A stretch of 64,000 bases of DNA from a virus: positions 1 to 64,000 of IMG/VR virus record IMGVR_UViG_3300031552_000003; one strand, 5' to 3'. Made by a program: the position numbers and the translations under genes. The notes under the pieces were generated by a model, which ran no database searches, was not told the DNA's origin, and worked only from the letters and a program-made list of their open reading frames with translations. Numbering within the stretch: position 1 is the first letter of the stretch; every line of letters begins with the position of its first letter. Positions 23,127-31,079 of this stretch are shown here, one piece after another.

Positions 23127-23872
23127 TGAATAGTATTTTATTTGGTAATGGGTATTGGGCTAATATAGTTAAAGAGAAGATTGTTAGTTTGACGAATTTA
23201 GTATTAATTGTGGATTCAAAAACTGATATTAGTATTTGGAATAAGATTAATGTGGATATAGCTTTTGTTTGTTCATCAACTTCAAGTCATTATGATATAG
23301 TTAAAAAATGTTTGGATAACAATATTAAATATATCTTTTGTACAAAACCATTTACAGGGGATTATAAGAAAGCTAAAGAATTATTTAGTATAGCAAATCG
23401 AAAAGGAATTTTTATTTTTATTGATAATCTATTTTTATATAGAAAAGAAATTATTGATATTAAATTAAAAAATATACAAAATTTTGTTTTTCATTGGGAG
23501 AAACCACATAAAATAAACATGGAAAGCATATATGATAGTTTACTTTATCATGATTTATATTTATTGTTAAAATGGAGTAAGTCTAAAAAATGGAAGGTTA
23601 TTTTTGTTGATAGATATGATGATTCATTATATCTATACATGATTAATGAATATTATCAAACTTGTTATTTTGAGTATAATATAAGTGGAAGAAAAAATAA
23701 ATGGATCATATTTGGTGATTTTGTTGTAAATTTAACAACAACAAAACAAGATTCATTAAAAGAGTGTATTATTGATATGTTGCAAGGTGATATAGATTTT
23801 GATTCAAATAAAAAGGTAACATTAGATACTTTGAAATTGTTAAATTTTATTCAAAAAAACCATGATAAATGA
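23123..23872 (+). CDS. Gfo/Idh/MocA-family NAD(P)-dependent oxidoreductase
   Basis: The 249-residue protein has a Rossmann N terminus (SILFGNGYWANIVKEKI), VDIAFVCSSTSSHYDIVKKC and the family motif CTKPFTGDYKKAKELF (the EKP-type lysine motif, here TKP). It is shorter than full-length family members (about 330 residues), mainly in the C-terminal substrate domain. These enzymes oxidise or reduce ring hydroxyls of sugar nucleotides. Tandem ATGs at 23123 and 23126; the first overlaps the previous stop. Confidence 0.78.
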   Translation: MMNSILFGNGYWANIVKEKIVSLTNLVLIVDSKTDISIWNKINVDIAFVCSSTSSHYDIVKKCLDNNIKYIFCTKPFTGDYKKAKELFSIANRKGIFIFIDNLFLYRKEIIDIKLKNIQNFVFHWEKPHKINMESIYDSLLYHDLYLLLKWSKSKKWKVIFVDRYDDSLYLYMINEYYQTCYFEYNISGRKNKWIIFGDFVVNLTTTKQDSLKECIIDMLQGDIDFDSNKKVTLDTLKLLNFIQKNHDK

Positions 23873-24443
23873 TAAATATGTTGATTTATTAAAAGATGAG
23901 TATAAGCAATCGTATTTATTATATAAAAAAGGCTTATTAAAATTAGAAGCTTGGAGTTCTCATCAACCTTTGTTAATCCATGTTTTAAATACAATTAAAA
24001 GTGGGGATGTTTTAGAATTTGGTACAGGATATAATAGCACTCCAATAATGCATATCATTTGTGCATTTCAACAACGAAAATTGTTATCAATTGAAACAAA
24101 TAAAAAATGGGTAGAAAAATCATTGAAATGGAGAAATATTAATCATGTAATTGAATTAGTTTCTTCTAAAGAAATATTAAAACATTCTCTTTTTAGACAT
24201 AAATTTTCAATAGCTTTTATTGATGGTGCCCCGGCGGAGGTTCGTCAACCTTTTTTAGAAAAAGTACAAGCAGATTATCTTATTGTACATGATACAGAAT
24301 GTGTAGTAAGAGGAATTAAAAATGTATATGGTTATGATTTTTCTATGTTTAAACATGTTTATCATTTTAAAAAAGATTCTACTATGACTACATTATTAAG
24401 TAATTTGGATAAAATTGATAAAGATTTATTAACTATATTTTAA
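23862..24443 (+). CDS. Class I SAM-dependent methyltransferase-like protein
   Basis: The 193-residue protein has motif I GDVLEFGTGYNSTPIM, an acidic residue ending strand 2 (KLLSIETNKKW) and the central strand KFSIAFIDGAPAEVRQPF, all typical of Rossmann methyltransferases. It may methylate a sugar hydroxyl on the glycan made by this island. It starts inside the previous gene (11-bp overlap). Confidence 0.78.
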   Translation: MINDKYVDLLKDEYKQSYLLYKKGLLKLEAWSSHQPLLIHVLNTIKSGDVLEFGTGYNSTPIMHIICAFQQRKLLSIETNKKWVEKSLKWRNINHVIELVSSKEILKHSLFRHKFSIAFIDGAPAEVRQPFLEKVQADYLIVHDTECVVRGIKNVYGYDFSMFKHVYHFKKDSTMTTLLSNLDKIDKDLLTIF

Positions 24444-24448
24444 AAAGT

Positions 24449-25624
24449 ATGATTCCATTGATGCGAAATACATTTTTAAATGAATGTGATACTAAACAAG
24501 CTCTTGCAAAATTTATTATAGGAGCGGAAGTATTAAGCATGAATATTCAATGCAAGTCTTTTGAAATAGCTTTTGCTCAAAAGCAAAACAGGGATGAAGC
24601 CATTCTTTTTAATAGTGGAGGGAGTGCTAATTTAGCTTTGTTGCAATCTTTAAAGAATTTAGGTCGAATTAAAGAAGGGGATAAAATAGGGTTTTCTGCA
24701 TTGACTTGGGCGACAAATGTGATGCCTATCATACAAATGGGATTTGTTCCGGTGGCAATAGATTGTGAGGTGAATACATTAAATATAAGTCCAGAACAAT
24801 TATTATCTGTTATAAAAAATATAGATTTAAAAGTATTATTTCTTACAAATGTATTAGGGTTTATAGATAATATTAATGGTATTAAAAATATTTGTGATGA
24901 GTGGGGGATTATTTTACTTGAAGATAATTGTGAAGCATTAGGGACTGAGACTATATATGGAAAAACAGGTAATTTTGGAATTGCCTCTACTTTTTCTTTC
25001 TTTGTAGCTCACCATATGTCAACTATTGAAGGGGGGATGGTTTGTACTGACAATGAAGAGTTAACCGAAATGTTAAAAATAGTACGTGCGAATGGGTGGG
25101 ATAGAAATCTTTCAATTAAGCAACAAAGAAAATGGAGAGAAAAGTTTGATATAAAATCTGAATTTGATGCAAAATATACTTTTTATGATTTAGGATATAA
25201 TTTAAGGCCTACTGAAATAACAGGTTTTTTAGGTTGTTTACAATTGGAATGTTTGAATGATAGTATTAGTAAGCGAGAAATGAATTATTTATTAATTGAA
25301 GATACAATAAAGGAAAATAATGATTTTATAAATATTAAGCATGATCATATTGTTCAATTATCACCATTTGCAATTCCAATAATTTGTAAAACCCCTGAAT
25401 TAAAAAAGAAATATTTATCCAAATGTTTTGATTCGGGAATTGAAACCAGGCCAATGATTGCTGGAAACATGCAAAATCAACCATTCTATAAAAAATATGT
25501 AAAACAAACGTATAATTTACCAAACAGTGATTTTTTACATAATAATAGTTTTTATTGTGGAAACTATCCTGAGATGACAAAAGAAGATTTAAAAATAATA
25601 AAAGATGTTTTAATCAAAAACTAA
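24449..25624 (+). CDS. DegT-family PMP-type sugar 3-dehydratase (ColD/E1-like)
   Basis: The 391-residue protein has the DegT/DnrJ/EryC1 fold: ILFNSGGSANLAL (PLP phosphate-binding loop), IDCEVNTLNISPEQL, and IILLEDNCEALGTE with the Asp that contacts the cofactor pyridine. Where aminotransferases have the Schiff-base lysine, this protein reads SFFVAHHMSTIEGGMV: His188-His189 and no lysine. That substitution defines the dehydratase branch (RfbH/E1 and ColD), which removes the 3-hydroxyl of 4-keto-6-deoxy sugar nucleotides. Length equals ColD (about 390). A GDP-fucose-synthase relative follows by 4 bp. Together they suggest GDP-colitose-type 3,6-dideoxyhexose synthesis. Substrate assignment is inference. 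Confidence 0.8.
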   Translation: MIPLMRNTFLNECDTKQALAKFIIGAEVLSMNIQCKSFEIAFAQKQNRDEAILFNSGGSANLALLQSLKNLGRIKEGDKIGFSALTWATNVMPIIQMGFVPVAIDCEVNTLNISPEQLLSVIKNIDLKVLFLTNVLGFIDNINGIKNICDEWGIILLEDNCEALGTETIYGKTGNFGIASTFSFFVAHHMSTIEGGMVCTDNEELTEMLKIVRANGWDRNLSIKQQRKWREKFDIKSEFDAKYTFYDLGYNLRPTEITGFLGCLQLECLNDSISKREMNYLLIEDTIKENNDFINIKHDHIVQLSPFAIPIICKTPELKKKYLSKCFDSGIETRPMIAGNMQNQPFYKKYVKQTYNLPNSDFLHNNSFYCGNYPEMTKEDLKIIKDVLIKN

Positions 25625-25628
25625 GAGT

Positions 25629-26567
25629 ATGAATATTGATAGTAAAATATTAGTAACAGGTTGTCAGGGAATGACTGGTTGGGCAGTTATAAGAGAATTG
25701 AATAGGCAGGGATATGTAAATATTTATTGTGTTGACAGAGTTGATTGTGATTTATTAGATCAAAAGAGAGTATTAACTCTTTTTGAAAAAATAAGACCAG
25801 AATATGTTTTTCATATAGCAGGAAAAGTAGGAAGTATTTATGCAAATGATACTCAAAGTGGGGATTTTATTTATGAAAATCTTGTAATGCAATGTAATGT
25901 TATTGAATCTGCAAAATTATACAATGTAACGAAACTTTTATTTTGTGGTTCCGCTTGTGTTTATCCAAATTCTGATTCTCAACCTATTAAAGAAGAAGAT
26001 TTATTAACCGGGCCACTTGAAAAAACAAATATAGGTTATGCTATTGCTAAAATAGCAGGTGTCATAATGTGTCAAATGTATAATAAGCAACATAGATGTA
26101 ATTTTATTTCTGCTATACCTGCAAATATTTATGGGATAGGAGATAACTTTAATTTAACTTCGGCGCATGTGGTACCTGGTTTAATTAATAAATTTCATGA
26201 AGCAAAGACAAGTAAAATTTCAAGTGTGGAAGTTTGGGGGACGGGGGAAGCTTGTAGAGAATTTATTTATGTGGATGACCTTGCGAAAGGTTTAGTTCAT
26301 ATAATGAATAATTATGATAATTCAGAAGTTATTAATATAGGCACGGGTATTAGTATTCAGATTAAAGATATTGTTAGAATTATAAAAGATGTTGTAGGAT
26401 ACACAGGTGAAATAATTTATAATAATAATTTTGAAGGTGTCCGGGATCGTTGTTTAGATATAACTAAAATAAAAAGTCTTGGATGGGAAGCTAAGACTGA
26501 TTTTAGAGAAGGTATAAAAAATGTTTATGATTGGTATGTTAATAATTATACTTTTTTAAGAAAATGA
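25629..26567 (+). CDS. GDP-L-fucose synthase / GDP-colitose synthase-like epimerase-reductase
   Basis: The 312-residue extended SDR enzyme has an N-terminal ILVTGCQGMTGWAVIREL and HIAGKVGSIYANDTQSGDFI. The catalytic set is Ser/Cys (CGSACVYPNS), Tyr/Lys (GYAIAKIAG) and His of SAHVVPGLINKFHEA. Both the epimerase Cys and His and the reductase Tyr-Lys pair of GDP-fucose synthase are present. Members convert GDP-4-keto-6-deoxymannose to GDP-L-fucose, or the 3-deoxy analogue to GDP-L-colitose (ColC). No GDP-mannose 4,6-dehydratase is seen here, so the 4-keto precursor would come from the host or from elsewhere in the genome. Confidence 0.87.
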   Translation: MNIDSKILVTGCQGMTGWAVIRELNRQGYVNIYCVDRVDCDLLDQKRVLTLFEKIRPEYVFHIAGKVGSIYANDTQSGDFIYENLVMQCNVIESAKLYNVTKLLFCGSACVYPNSDSQPIKEEDLLTGPLEKTNIGYAIAKIAGVIMCQMYNKQHRCNFISAIPANIYGIGDNFNLTSAHVVPGLINKFHEAKTSKISSVEVWGTGEACREFIYVDDLAKGLVHIMNNYDNSEVINIGTGISIQIKDIVRIIKDVVGYTGEIIYNNNFEGVRDRCLDITKIKSLGWEAKTDFREGIKNVYDWYVNNYTFLRK

Positions 26568-27241
26568 GCACAATAAAAACTATAGTATTAGTATTAAGAA
26601 GTGGAAAGGATTTTTCCATGAGTGATGTAGAATTGATTAATAGACATATTAATATTAAATGGCAATCAGAAGAAAAATTTCGTGTAATTTGTTTATGGGA
26701 TAAGGCTACCCAACATTATAAATTAGGCAATTTGGAATTGATTCCATTGAAAAATAATTACCCGGGCACGTGGTCTCGTATGCAATTATATAGTCCTGAA
26801 ATGGAACAATATCGTCCTTTTTTATATATAGACTTGGATACAGCAATTATTACTTCTATTAAAAATATTTTTGATTTGGTAAAAGATGAATCAAAATTTA
26901 TTACACTTGAAGATTTTTGGCAAAAGAGACAATTAGCTACAGGCTTAGTTTGGTTTCCAAATAATTCACAAAAAATAAAACATGTGTGGGATATATGGAT
27001 AAAAGAACACCAAACAAGAGGGTCAAGAATGGATATGTTTTTACGTAAACATATTGAAGCAGATATTTTTTGGCAGCAATTAACAGATTTAATTGTTGAT
27101 TTTAAACCAAAAAACAGACAACTTGTAACTAAATTGCCAAAAGATGTTAATTTGGTATGTTTTCATGGTAAACCACGGGTACATCAAGCTATAAATATTG
27201 CATGGGTAAATGATTATGTAAATTATGAATTATGCGTGTAA
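26564..27241 (+). CDS. GT-A-type glycosyltransferase-like protein
   Basis: The 225-residue protein starts TIVLVLRSGKDFSMSDVEL and contains RPFLYIDLDTAIITSI, a DxD metal-binding motif, and VCFHGKPRVHQA near the end. The last resembles the C-terminal His-bearing HGxxKP loop of GT8-like enzymes. Overlaps by 4 bp with the upstream and 10 bp with the downstream gene. Confidence 0.78.
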   Translation: MSTIKTIVLVLRSGKDFSMSDVELINRHINIKWQSEEKFRVICLWDKATQHYKLGNLELIPLKNNYPGTWSRMQLYSPEMEQYRPFLYIDLDTAIITSIKNIFDLVKDESKFITLEDFWQKRQLATGLVWFPNNSQKIKHVWDIWIKEHQTRGSRMDMFLRKHIEADIFWQQLTDLIVDFKPKNRQLVTKLPKDVNLVCFHGKPRVHQAINIAWVNDYVNYELCV

Positions 27242-27846
27242 GTATTATAATCCCATATAAAGAAGATAGAGGATGGTTAAAAAAAGCTGTTAAGAGTGTC
27301 CCAAAGAAGAATGTGCAGCTTATCCTTAGTCAGGGAGAAGGAAATTGGCCTCAAAATTTTAATAAAGCATTATCACAAGCTGATGGTGATTTAATAAAAT
27401 TTTTGCATGAAGATGATATGCTTACACCAAATGCAATTGAAAGTTATATTAAGGCATTTAGAAGCCCGTCATTTAAAGATATTCATTTTGCACATGGGAA
27501 TGCTTGGGAAATATTTATGTGCTCAACACGCCCTCCTAAATTGTATATACCAAGAATTGTATTGCCCACATTTGAAAATTTATTAATGCGAAATACTATA
27601 CATAGTGCTTCTTTGATTTACAGAAGGGAAGTATTTGAAAAAATTGGGAATTTAAATGAATCAGAAAATGTATATTCTTTTGAAGAGTATGAATTTAATT
27701 TACGTTGTTTAAAAGGAAATTTGAATATTGGTTATATTAACATACCTTTGGCATATTATCGCCGTCATCCTAAACAAATTATAAGAACTTGTAATATTTC
27801 TGAAAGAAAGCAAAACAGGGCTGAACTTTTAAAAAAATACATATGA
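27232..27846 (+). CDS. Family 2 glycosyltransferase
   Basis: The 204-residue protein begins RVSIIIPYKEDRGWLKKAVK and has QNFNKALSQADGDLIKFLHEDD, the GT2 nucleotide and DxD region, plus SLIYRREVFEKIGNLNE and the EEYEFNLRC catalytic-base-like acid cluster. GT2 enzymes transfer hexoses or related sugars with inversion. It ends overlapping the sulfotransferase gene. Confidence 0.87.
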   Translation: MRVSIIIPYKEDRGWLKKAVKSVPKKNVQLILSQGEGNWPQNFNKALSQADGDLIKFLHEDDMLTPNAIESYIKAFRSPSFKDIHFAHGNAWEIFMCSTRPPKLYIPRIVLPTFENLLMRNTIHSASLIYRREVFEKIGNLNESENVYSFEEYEFNLRCLKGNLNIGYINIPLAYYRRHPKQIIRTCNISERKQNRAELLKKYI

Positions 27847-28541
27847 TTAAAGATAATTCAAATATTCCAATTTTTATTACAGGGGCACAGCGTTCTGGAA
27901 CAACAATCATTGCAAAGATTATAGGCATGTGCGATGTTTTTACAGGGGATATATCAGAGATGATGGAAAATGGTTCTATTAAAGAATTAAATACAATATA
28001 TATTGGTGGAGTTTTAGGAATTGATGAAAGGGGGCAATTTCCGTTACCAGATACAAAAGAATTATTAATTCCAATGAATTGGAAAAAATGTGTCCATGAT
28101 ATTTTAGTTGAAGAAGGATATGATAAAAATAAGATATGGATGTTTAAAAGCCATGCTATTTGTCAATTATGGCCTATATGGAATCATGCATATCCAAATG
28201 CTAAATGGATTATAGTACGCAGGCGTACTGGTGATATTATTTATTCATGTATGAAAACAGCATATATGAATGCTTTTAAAGATAAGGTAATTCAAAAAGC
28301 AGTAGGTGCAAATAATGAACAGGAAGGTTGGCTTTGGTGGGTACGGCAACATGAAAAATTATTTGTTGAAATGATTGAAGCTGGGTTAAATTGTAAAGTT
28401 ATTTGGCCTGAGCGTATGGTAAATGGTGATTATTCCCAGATATATGAGATGCTTGAATGGTTAGGTTTGAAATGGGATGATTCAATTGTAAAAACTATTG
28501 ATCCGCTTTTATGGAACAGCAGACAAAAGGAAAGGAAATAA
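27843..28541 (+). CDS. Sulfotransferase-like protein
   Basis: The 232-residue protein has the 5'-phosphosulfate-binding loop IFITGAQRSGTTIIA (residues about 10-24) and the 3'-phosphate-binding element KWIIVRRRTGDIIYSCMKTA (about 120-140), the two signatures of PAPS-dependent sulfotransferases. It probably sulfates a sugar hydroxyl of the glycan assembled by the island, using host PAPS. It is the last island gene; structural genes resume 4 bp later. Confidence 0.85.
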   Translation: MIKDNSNIPIFITGAQRSGTTIIAKIIGMCDVFTGDISEMMENGSIKELNTIYIGGVLGIDERGQFPLPDTKELLIPMNWKKCVHDILVEEGYDKNKIWMFKSHAICQLWPIWNHAYPNAKWIIVRRRTGDIIYSCMKTAYMNAFKDKVIQKAVGANNEQEGWLWWVRQHEKLFVEMIEAGLNCKVIWPERMVNGDYSQIYEMLEWLGLKWDDSIVKTIDPLLWNSRQKERK

Positions 28542-28544
28542 GAT

Positions 28545-28925
28545 ATGGCAGTAAGGGTGACAGCTGATGAGGTAAAAGAAATAATGGATGGTGTTACATC
28601 ATCTGATCCTACTATAGAAATATTTATTACAGCAGCAAGTGCTGTAATAGATAATGTATTTACAGGGGATACTGTAATAGGGACAACTTTATTAAAGGAG
28701 CTTGAAAGATGGCTTACGGCACACATGTTAGCTTCTACTCTTTTTAGAATGTCTGTACAAGAAAAACTTGGCGAAGCTGAAGTAAAATATATGGGAAAAT
28801 GGGGAGAAAACCTCGCGTCTACACCATATGGTCAAATGTTAAAAGTGCTTGATACAACCGGTAAAATAAGCCAATTGGGGAAATCTTCTGCTACTATGTA
28901 TGCTATAACAAGTTTTGATGATTAA
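28545..28925 (+). CDS. Head-tail connector protein
   Basis: A 126-residue mostly helical protein (VTADEVKEIMDGVTSSDPTI, ELERWLTAHMLAST, PYGQMLKVLD) resembling DUF4054/gp6-type adaptors that bind under the portal. A GGAAA ribosome-binding site precedes the start. It heads the connector-tail gene run after the glycan island. Confidence 0.8.
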   Translation: MAVRVTADEVKEIMDGVTSSDPTIEIFITAASAVIDNVFTGDTVIGTTLLKELERWLTAHMLASTLFRMSVQEKLGEAEVKYMGKWGENLASTPYGQMLKVLDTTGKISQLGKSSATMYAITSFDD

Positions 28926-28937
28926 TGAAAAGAAAAT

Positions 28938-29333
28938 ATGAGCATTATCTCTATGATTATTCGTAATTGCAAACAAACCGCTGTATATTGGGGAAATCCG
29001 GTTAATGATGGTATGGGTGGGTTTACTTTTGATGACCCTGTTGAAATTGCTTGTAGATGGGAAAATATAAATGAAATTTTCATAGCTCCTAATGGGGATG
29101 AATTGGTTGCAAAATCAATTATATATGTTTTACAGGATGTAGATCATGAAGGTTGTTTATATTTAGGCACTTTAGATGATTTATTAGAAAGTGATGGTGA
29201 AAGTATAGGAGAATTAGTTCCAAGCGAAATAGAGGGAGCTCAAATTATAAAAAGATTTGATAAAATACCTGTATTAGGTTCAACTACTGAGTTTTTAAGA
29301 AAAGTATATTTAACCAGTAAAAACATGTGGTAA
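28938..29333 (+). CDS. Head closure (stopper) protein
   Basis: A 131-residue beta-barrel-like protein starting IISMIIRNCKQTAVYWGNPV with GMGGFTFDDPVEIACRWEN, the pattern of phage head-closure proteins (HK97 gp7/SPP1 gp16 type). It lies between the adaptor and the gp10-like gene, the conserved order. Its stop overlaps the next ATG (TAATG). Confidence 0.78.
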   Translation: MSIISMIIRNCKQTAVYWGNPVNDGMGGFTFDDPVEIACRWENINEIFIAPNGDELVAKSIIYVLQDVDHEGCLYLGTLDDLLESDGESIGELVPSEIEGAQIIKRFDKIPVLGSTTEFLRKVYLTSKNMW

Positions 29334-29872
29334 TGGCAGGGACATATAGCATAGGAAATACAAAAATAAAAGGGTTTGATGAAGTGATGCATAATCTTAA
29401 TACTGAGATTCAAAAGATTGAAGGACGAACTATGGAAGGGTTGATTAGAGCTGCAGCAACAATACGAAAAGATATGGATAAAACACCTCCTTTAATTCCA
29501 GTTGATACTGGAAATATGCGGGCATCGTGGTTTGTTGTAACAGCAAAAGGAAATCAAGAAAATGCCCCTGTTTTTAAAAATACTACTACAAAAAAATTAG
29601 CATTATTAAATTCATCATATAATGCTGCGGTTTCTGAATCTGAAAGTTTAGTAAAGGCATCAAGTAAAGAAAATCCATTTCTTATAATGGGATTTGGAGC
29701 TAATTATACTATGCCTGTACATGAGATGTATGTAGGAGGGAGTAAAAATGTTAAAGGGGAGGTTGGTTGGGGAAGAAAAAGTTTAGCAGGTCCAAAGTTT
29801 TTCGAATCTGCTGTAAAAAGAAATAAAGATAAAGTTTTAAAAATAATTGCAGATAAAGCTAAAATAAAATGA
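29333..29872 (+). CDS. HK97 gp10-like tail completion protein
   Basis: A 179-residue protein with GFDEVMHNLNTEIQKIEG, PVDTGNMRASWFV (the conserved DTGxLRxS motif of HK97-gp10 proteins), YTMPVHEMY and GPKFFESAVKRNKDKV. An in-frame GTG six bases upstream exists, but the ATG at 29333 overlaps the previous stop and is preferred. Confidence 0.85.
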   Translation: MAGTYSIGNTKIKGFDEVMHNLNTEIQKIEGRTMEGLIRAAATIRKDMDKTPPLIPVDTGNMRASWFVVTAKGNQENAPVFKNTTTKKLALLNSSYNAAVSESESLVKASSKENPFLIMGFGANYTMPVHEMYVGGSKNVKGEVGWGRKSLAGPKFFESAVKRNKDKVLKIIADKAKIK

Positions 29873-30070
29873 TTATCTTATTTTAAATGATATGGTCATA
29901 GTAAAAGTTTTACCATGTTTTTCCTTTAAAATAGAGGATTCCTCTAAAAAAGGGCATAAATTTATTAGTTTGTTAAAATTATATTTAGATTTTTTTATAT
30001 CAGAAAATGTTTCAAAATATTGTAGTACTTTAATTAAATCTTCTGTGGTTGTTTTTTTATTGTAATGCAT
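29873..30070 (-). CDS. Lone leftward small gene inside the tail module
   Basis: A 65-residue basic protein (MHYNKKTTTEDLIKVLQYFE, ending TMTISFKIR), convergent with the gp10-like gene and ending immediately after it. It is the only leftward gene among the late structural genes. A TATATTTG box (Bacteroidota -7 type) lies 23 bases upstream at 30093-30100, in a context shared with the promoter region before 52098. No family is recognised; it could be an inserted early-expressed gene. Confidence 0.55.
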   Translation of the reverse strand: MHYNKKTTTEDLIKVLQYFETFSDIKKSKYNFNKLINLCPFLEESSILKEKHGKTFTMTISFKIR

Positions 30071-30092
30071 AATTTTATTTATTAGTATAATA

Positions 30093-30100
30093 CAAATATA
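30093..30100 (-). promoter_or_regulatory. Candidate -7 box TATATTTG for the lone leftward gene
   Basis: The leftward strand reads TATATTTGTATTATACT, matching TAnnTTTG. No clear TTTG lies at -33. The same block TATATTTGTATT with similar flanks occurs before the gene at 52098. Confidence 0.45.
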
Positions 30101-30156
30101 AATAAAATTTTTAATTTAAAAATTAAATTTAATAAAATTTAATAAAATATTTTAAA

Positions 30157-30567
30157 ATGAATATTTCTTCGATTGATATTAAAAATATGCTTGTAGCAGA
30201 AAGTTCTTTAGGGCTTATTTTTGCTACTAATTTATTTATAGGGAAAGAACCTGCAACACCTAAAAATTGTGTAACAATATTTGATACACCAGGTTTTCCA
30301 GATGAATTATTATTAACAGGGAGTGAAAATGGAAATAGTTATCAATACCCATCTGTACAAATACGGGTACGAAATACAAATTATTTGAATGGATGGGATA
30401 TTATAGAAAGCATAAAGAATACATTACATGGCCGGGCAAATGAGACATGGGATGATTCTTTATATTTAATAATTTATTGTTCCAGTGGTCCTGCTTTATT
30501 AGACTGGGATGATAGTTCAAATGTTCGGTTTATTGTAAATTTTAATATAAATCGGCGGAAAGTTTAA
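30157..30567 (+). CDS. Minor capsid/tail terminator-like protein
   Basis: A 136-residue protein (IDIKNMLVAESSLGLIFATN, CVTIFDTPGFPDEL, YPSVQIRVRNTNYLNGWDII, LLDWDDSSNVRFIVNFNINR) fitting the phage minor capsid PF12691 and tail-terminator group. It caps the tail tube at the head-proximal end. It lies directly before the tail tube gene, as expected. Confidence 0.78.
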   Translation: MNISSIDIKNMLVAESSLGLIFATNLFIGKEPATPKNCVTIFDTPGFPDELLLTGSENGNSYQYPSVQIRVRNTNYLNGWDIIESIKNTLHGRANETWDDSLYLIIYCSSGPALLDWDDSSNVRFIVNFNINRRKV

Positions 30568-30594
30568 TTTAAATTTAAAAAAGGAGGTAATAAT

Positions 30595-31023
30595 ATGAGT
30601 AATGCTATAACAGGGGTAGGTACTATATTTCGCAGGTGGAATGGTTCTGCCTGGGAGAATATTGCTGAAATTAATTCGATTAACGGTCCTGGTATGTCAA
30701 GAGATACAATTGATGTGACTTCTCTTGATTCTACCGGGGGGTATCGTGAATTTATCGCGGGTTTTCGTAATGCTGGGACAGTAACTCTTGCAATGAATTT
30801 TACAAGGGATACGTATGATCTGATGAAAACAGATTTTGAGGATGATGATTTACAAAATTACGAAATAGTTCTGCCAGATGTTGAAAATACCACGTTGGAA
30901 TTTGAAGGTTTGGTAACTGAATTGCCATTATCTATATCGGCAGATGATAAAATTACTGCGGATGTGACACTTCAGATAAGCGGACAAGTAACGGTTAATT
31001 CCGGGGCAAGTTCTGGTGTATAG
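30595..31023 (+). CDS. Major tail (tube) protein
   Basis: A 142-residue beta-sandwich protein. It has VGTIFRRWNGSAWENIAEIN, SRDTIDVTSLDSTGGYREF (a motif very typical of phage tail tube proteins), NFTRDTYDLM and a C-terminal strand set. A strong AAAGGAGGT site precedes the ATG, indicating high expression. It is followed by tail assembly chaperones and tape measure. Confidence 0.9.
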   Translation: MSNAITGVGTIFRRWNGSAWENIAEINSINGPGMSRDTIDVTSLDSTGGYREFIAGFRNAGTVTLAMNFTRDTYDLMKTDFEDDDLQNYEIVLPDVENTTLEFEGLVTELPLSISADDKITADVTLQISGQVTVNSGASSGV

Positions 31024-31079
31024 GTTAAAGAATTATCTAATCAAGGTATTTTATTGTTAAATTTTAAAAATAACTAATC

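Noticed and set aside
24449-25624. Ordinary DegT-family sugar aminotransferase
   Set aside because: The cofactor-binding lysine position is His-His, as in 3-dehydratases.
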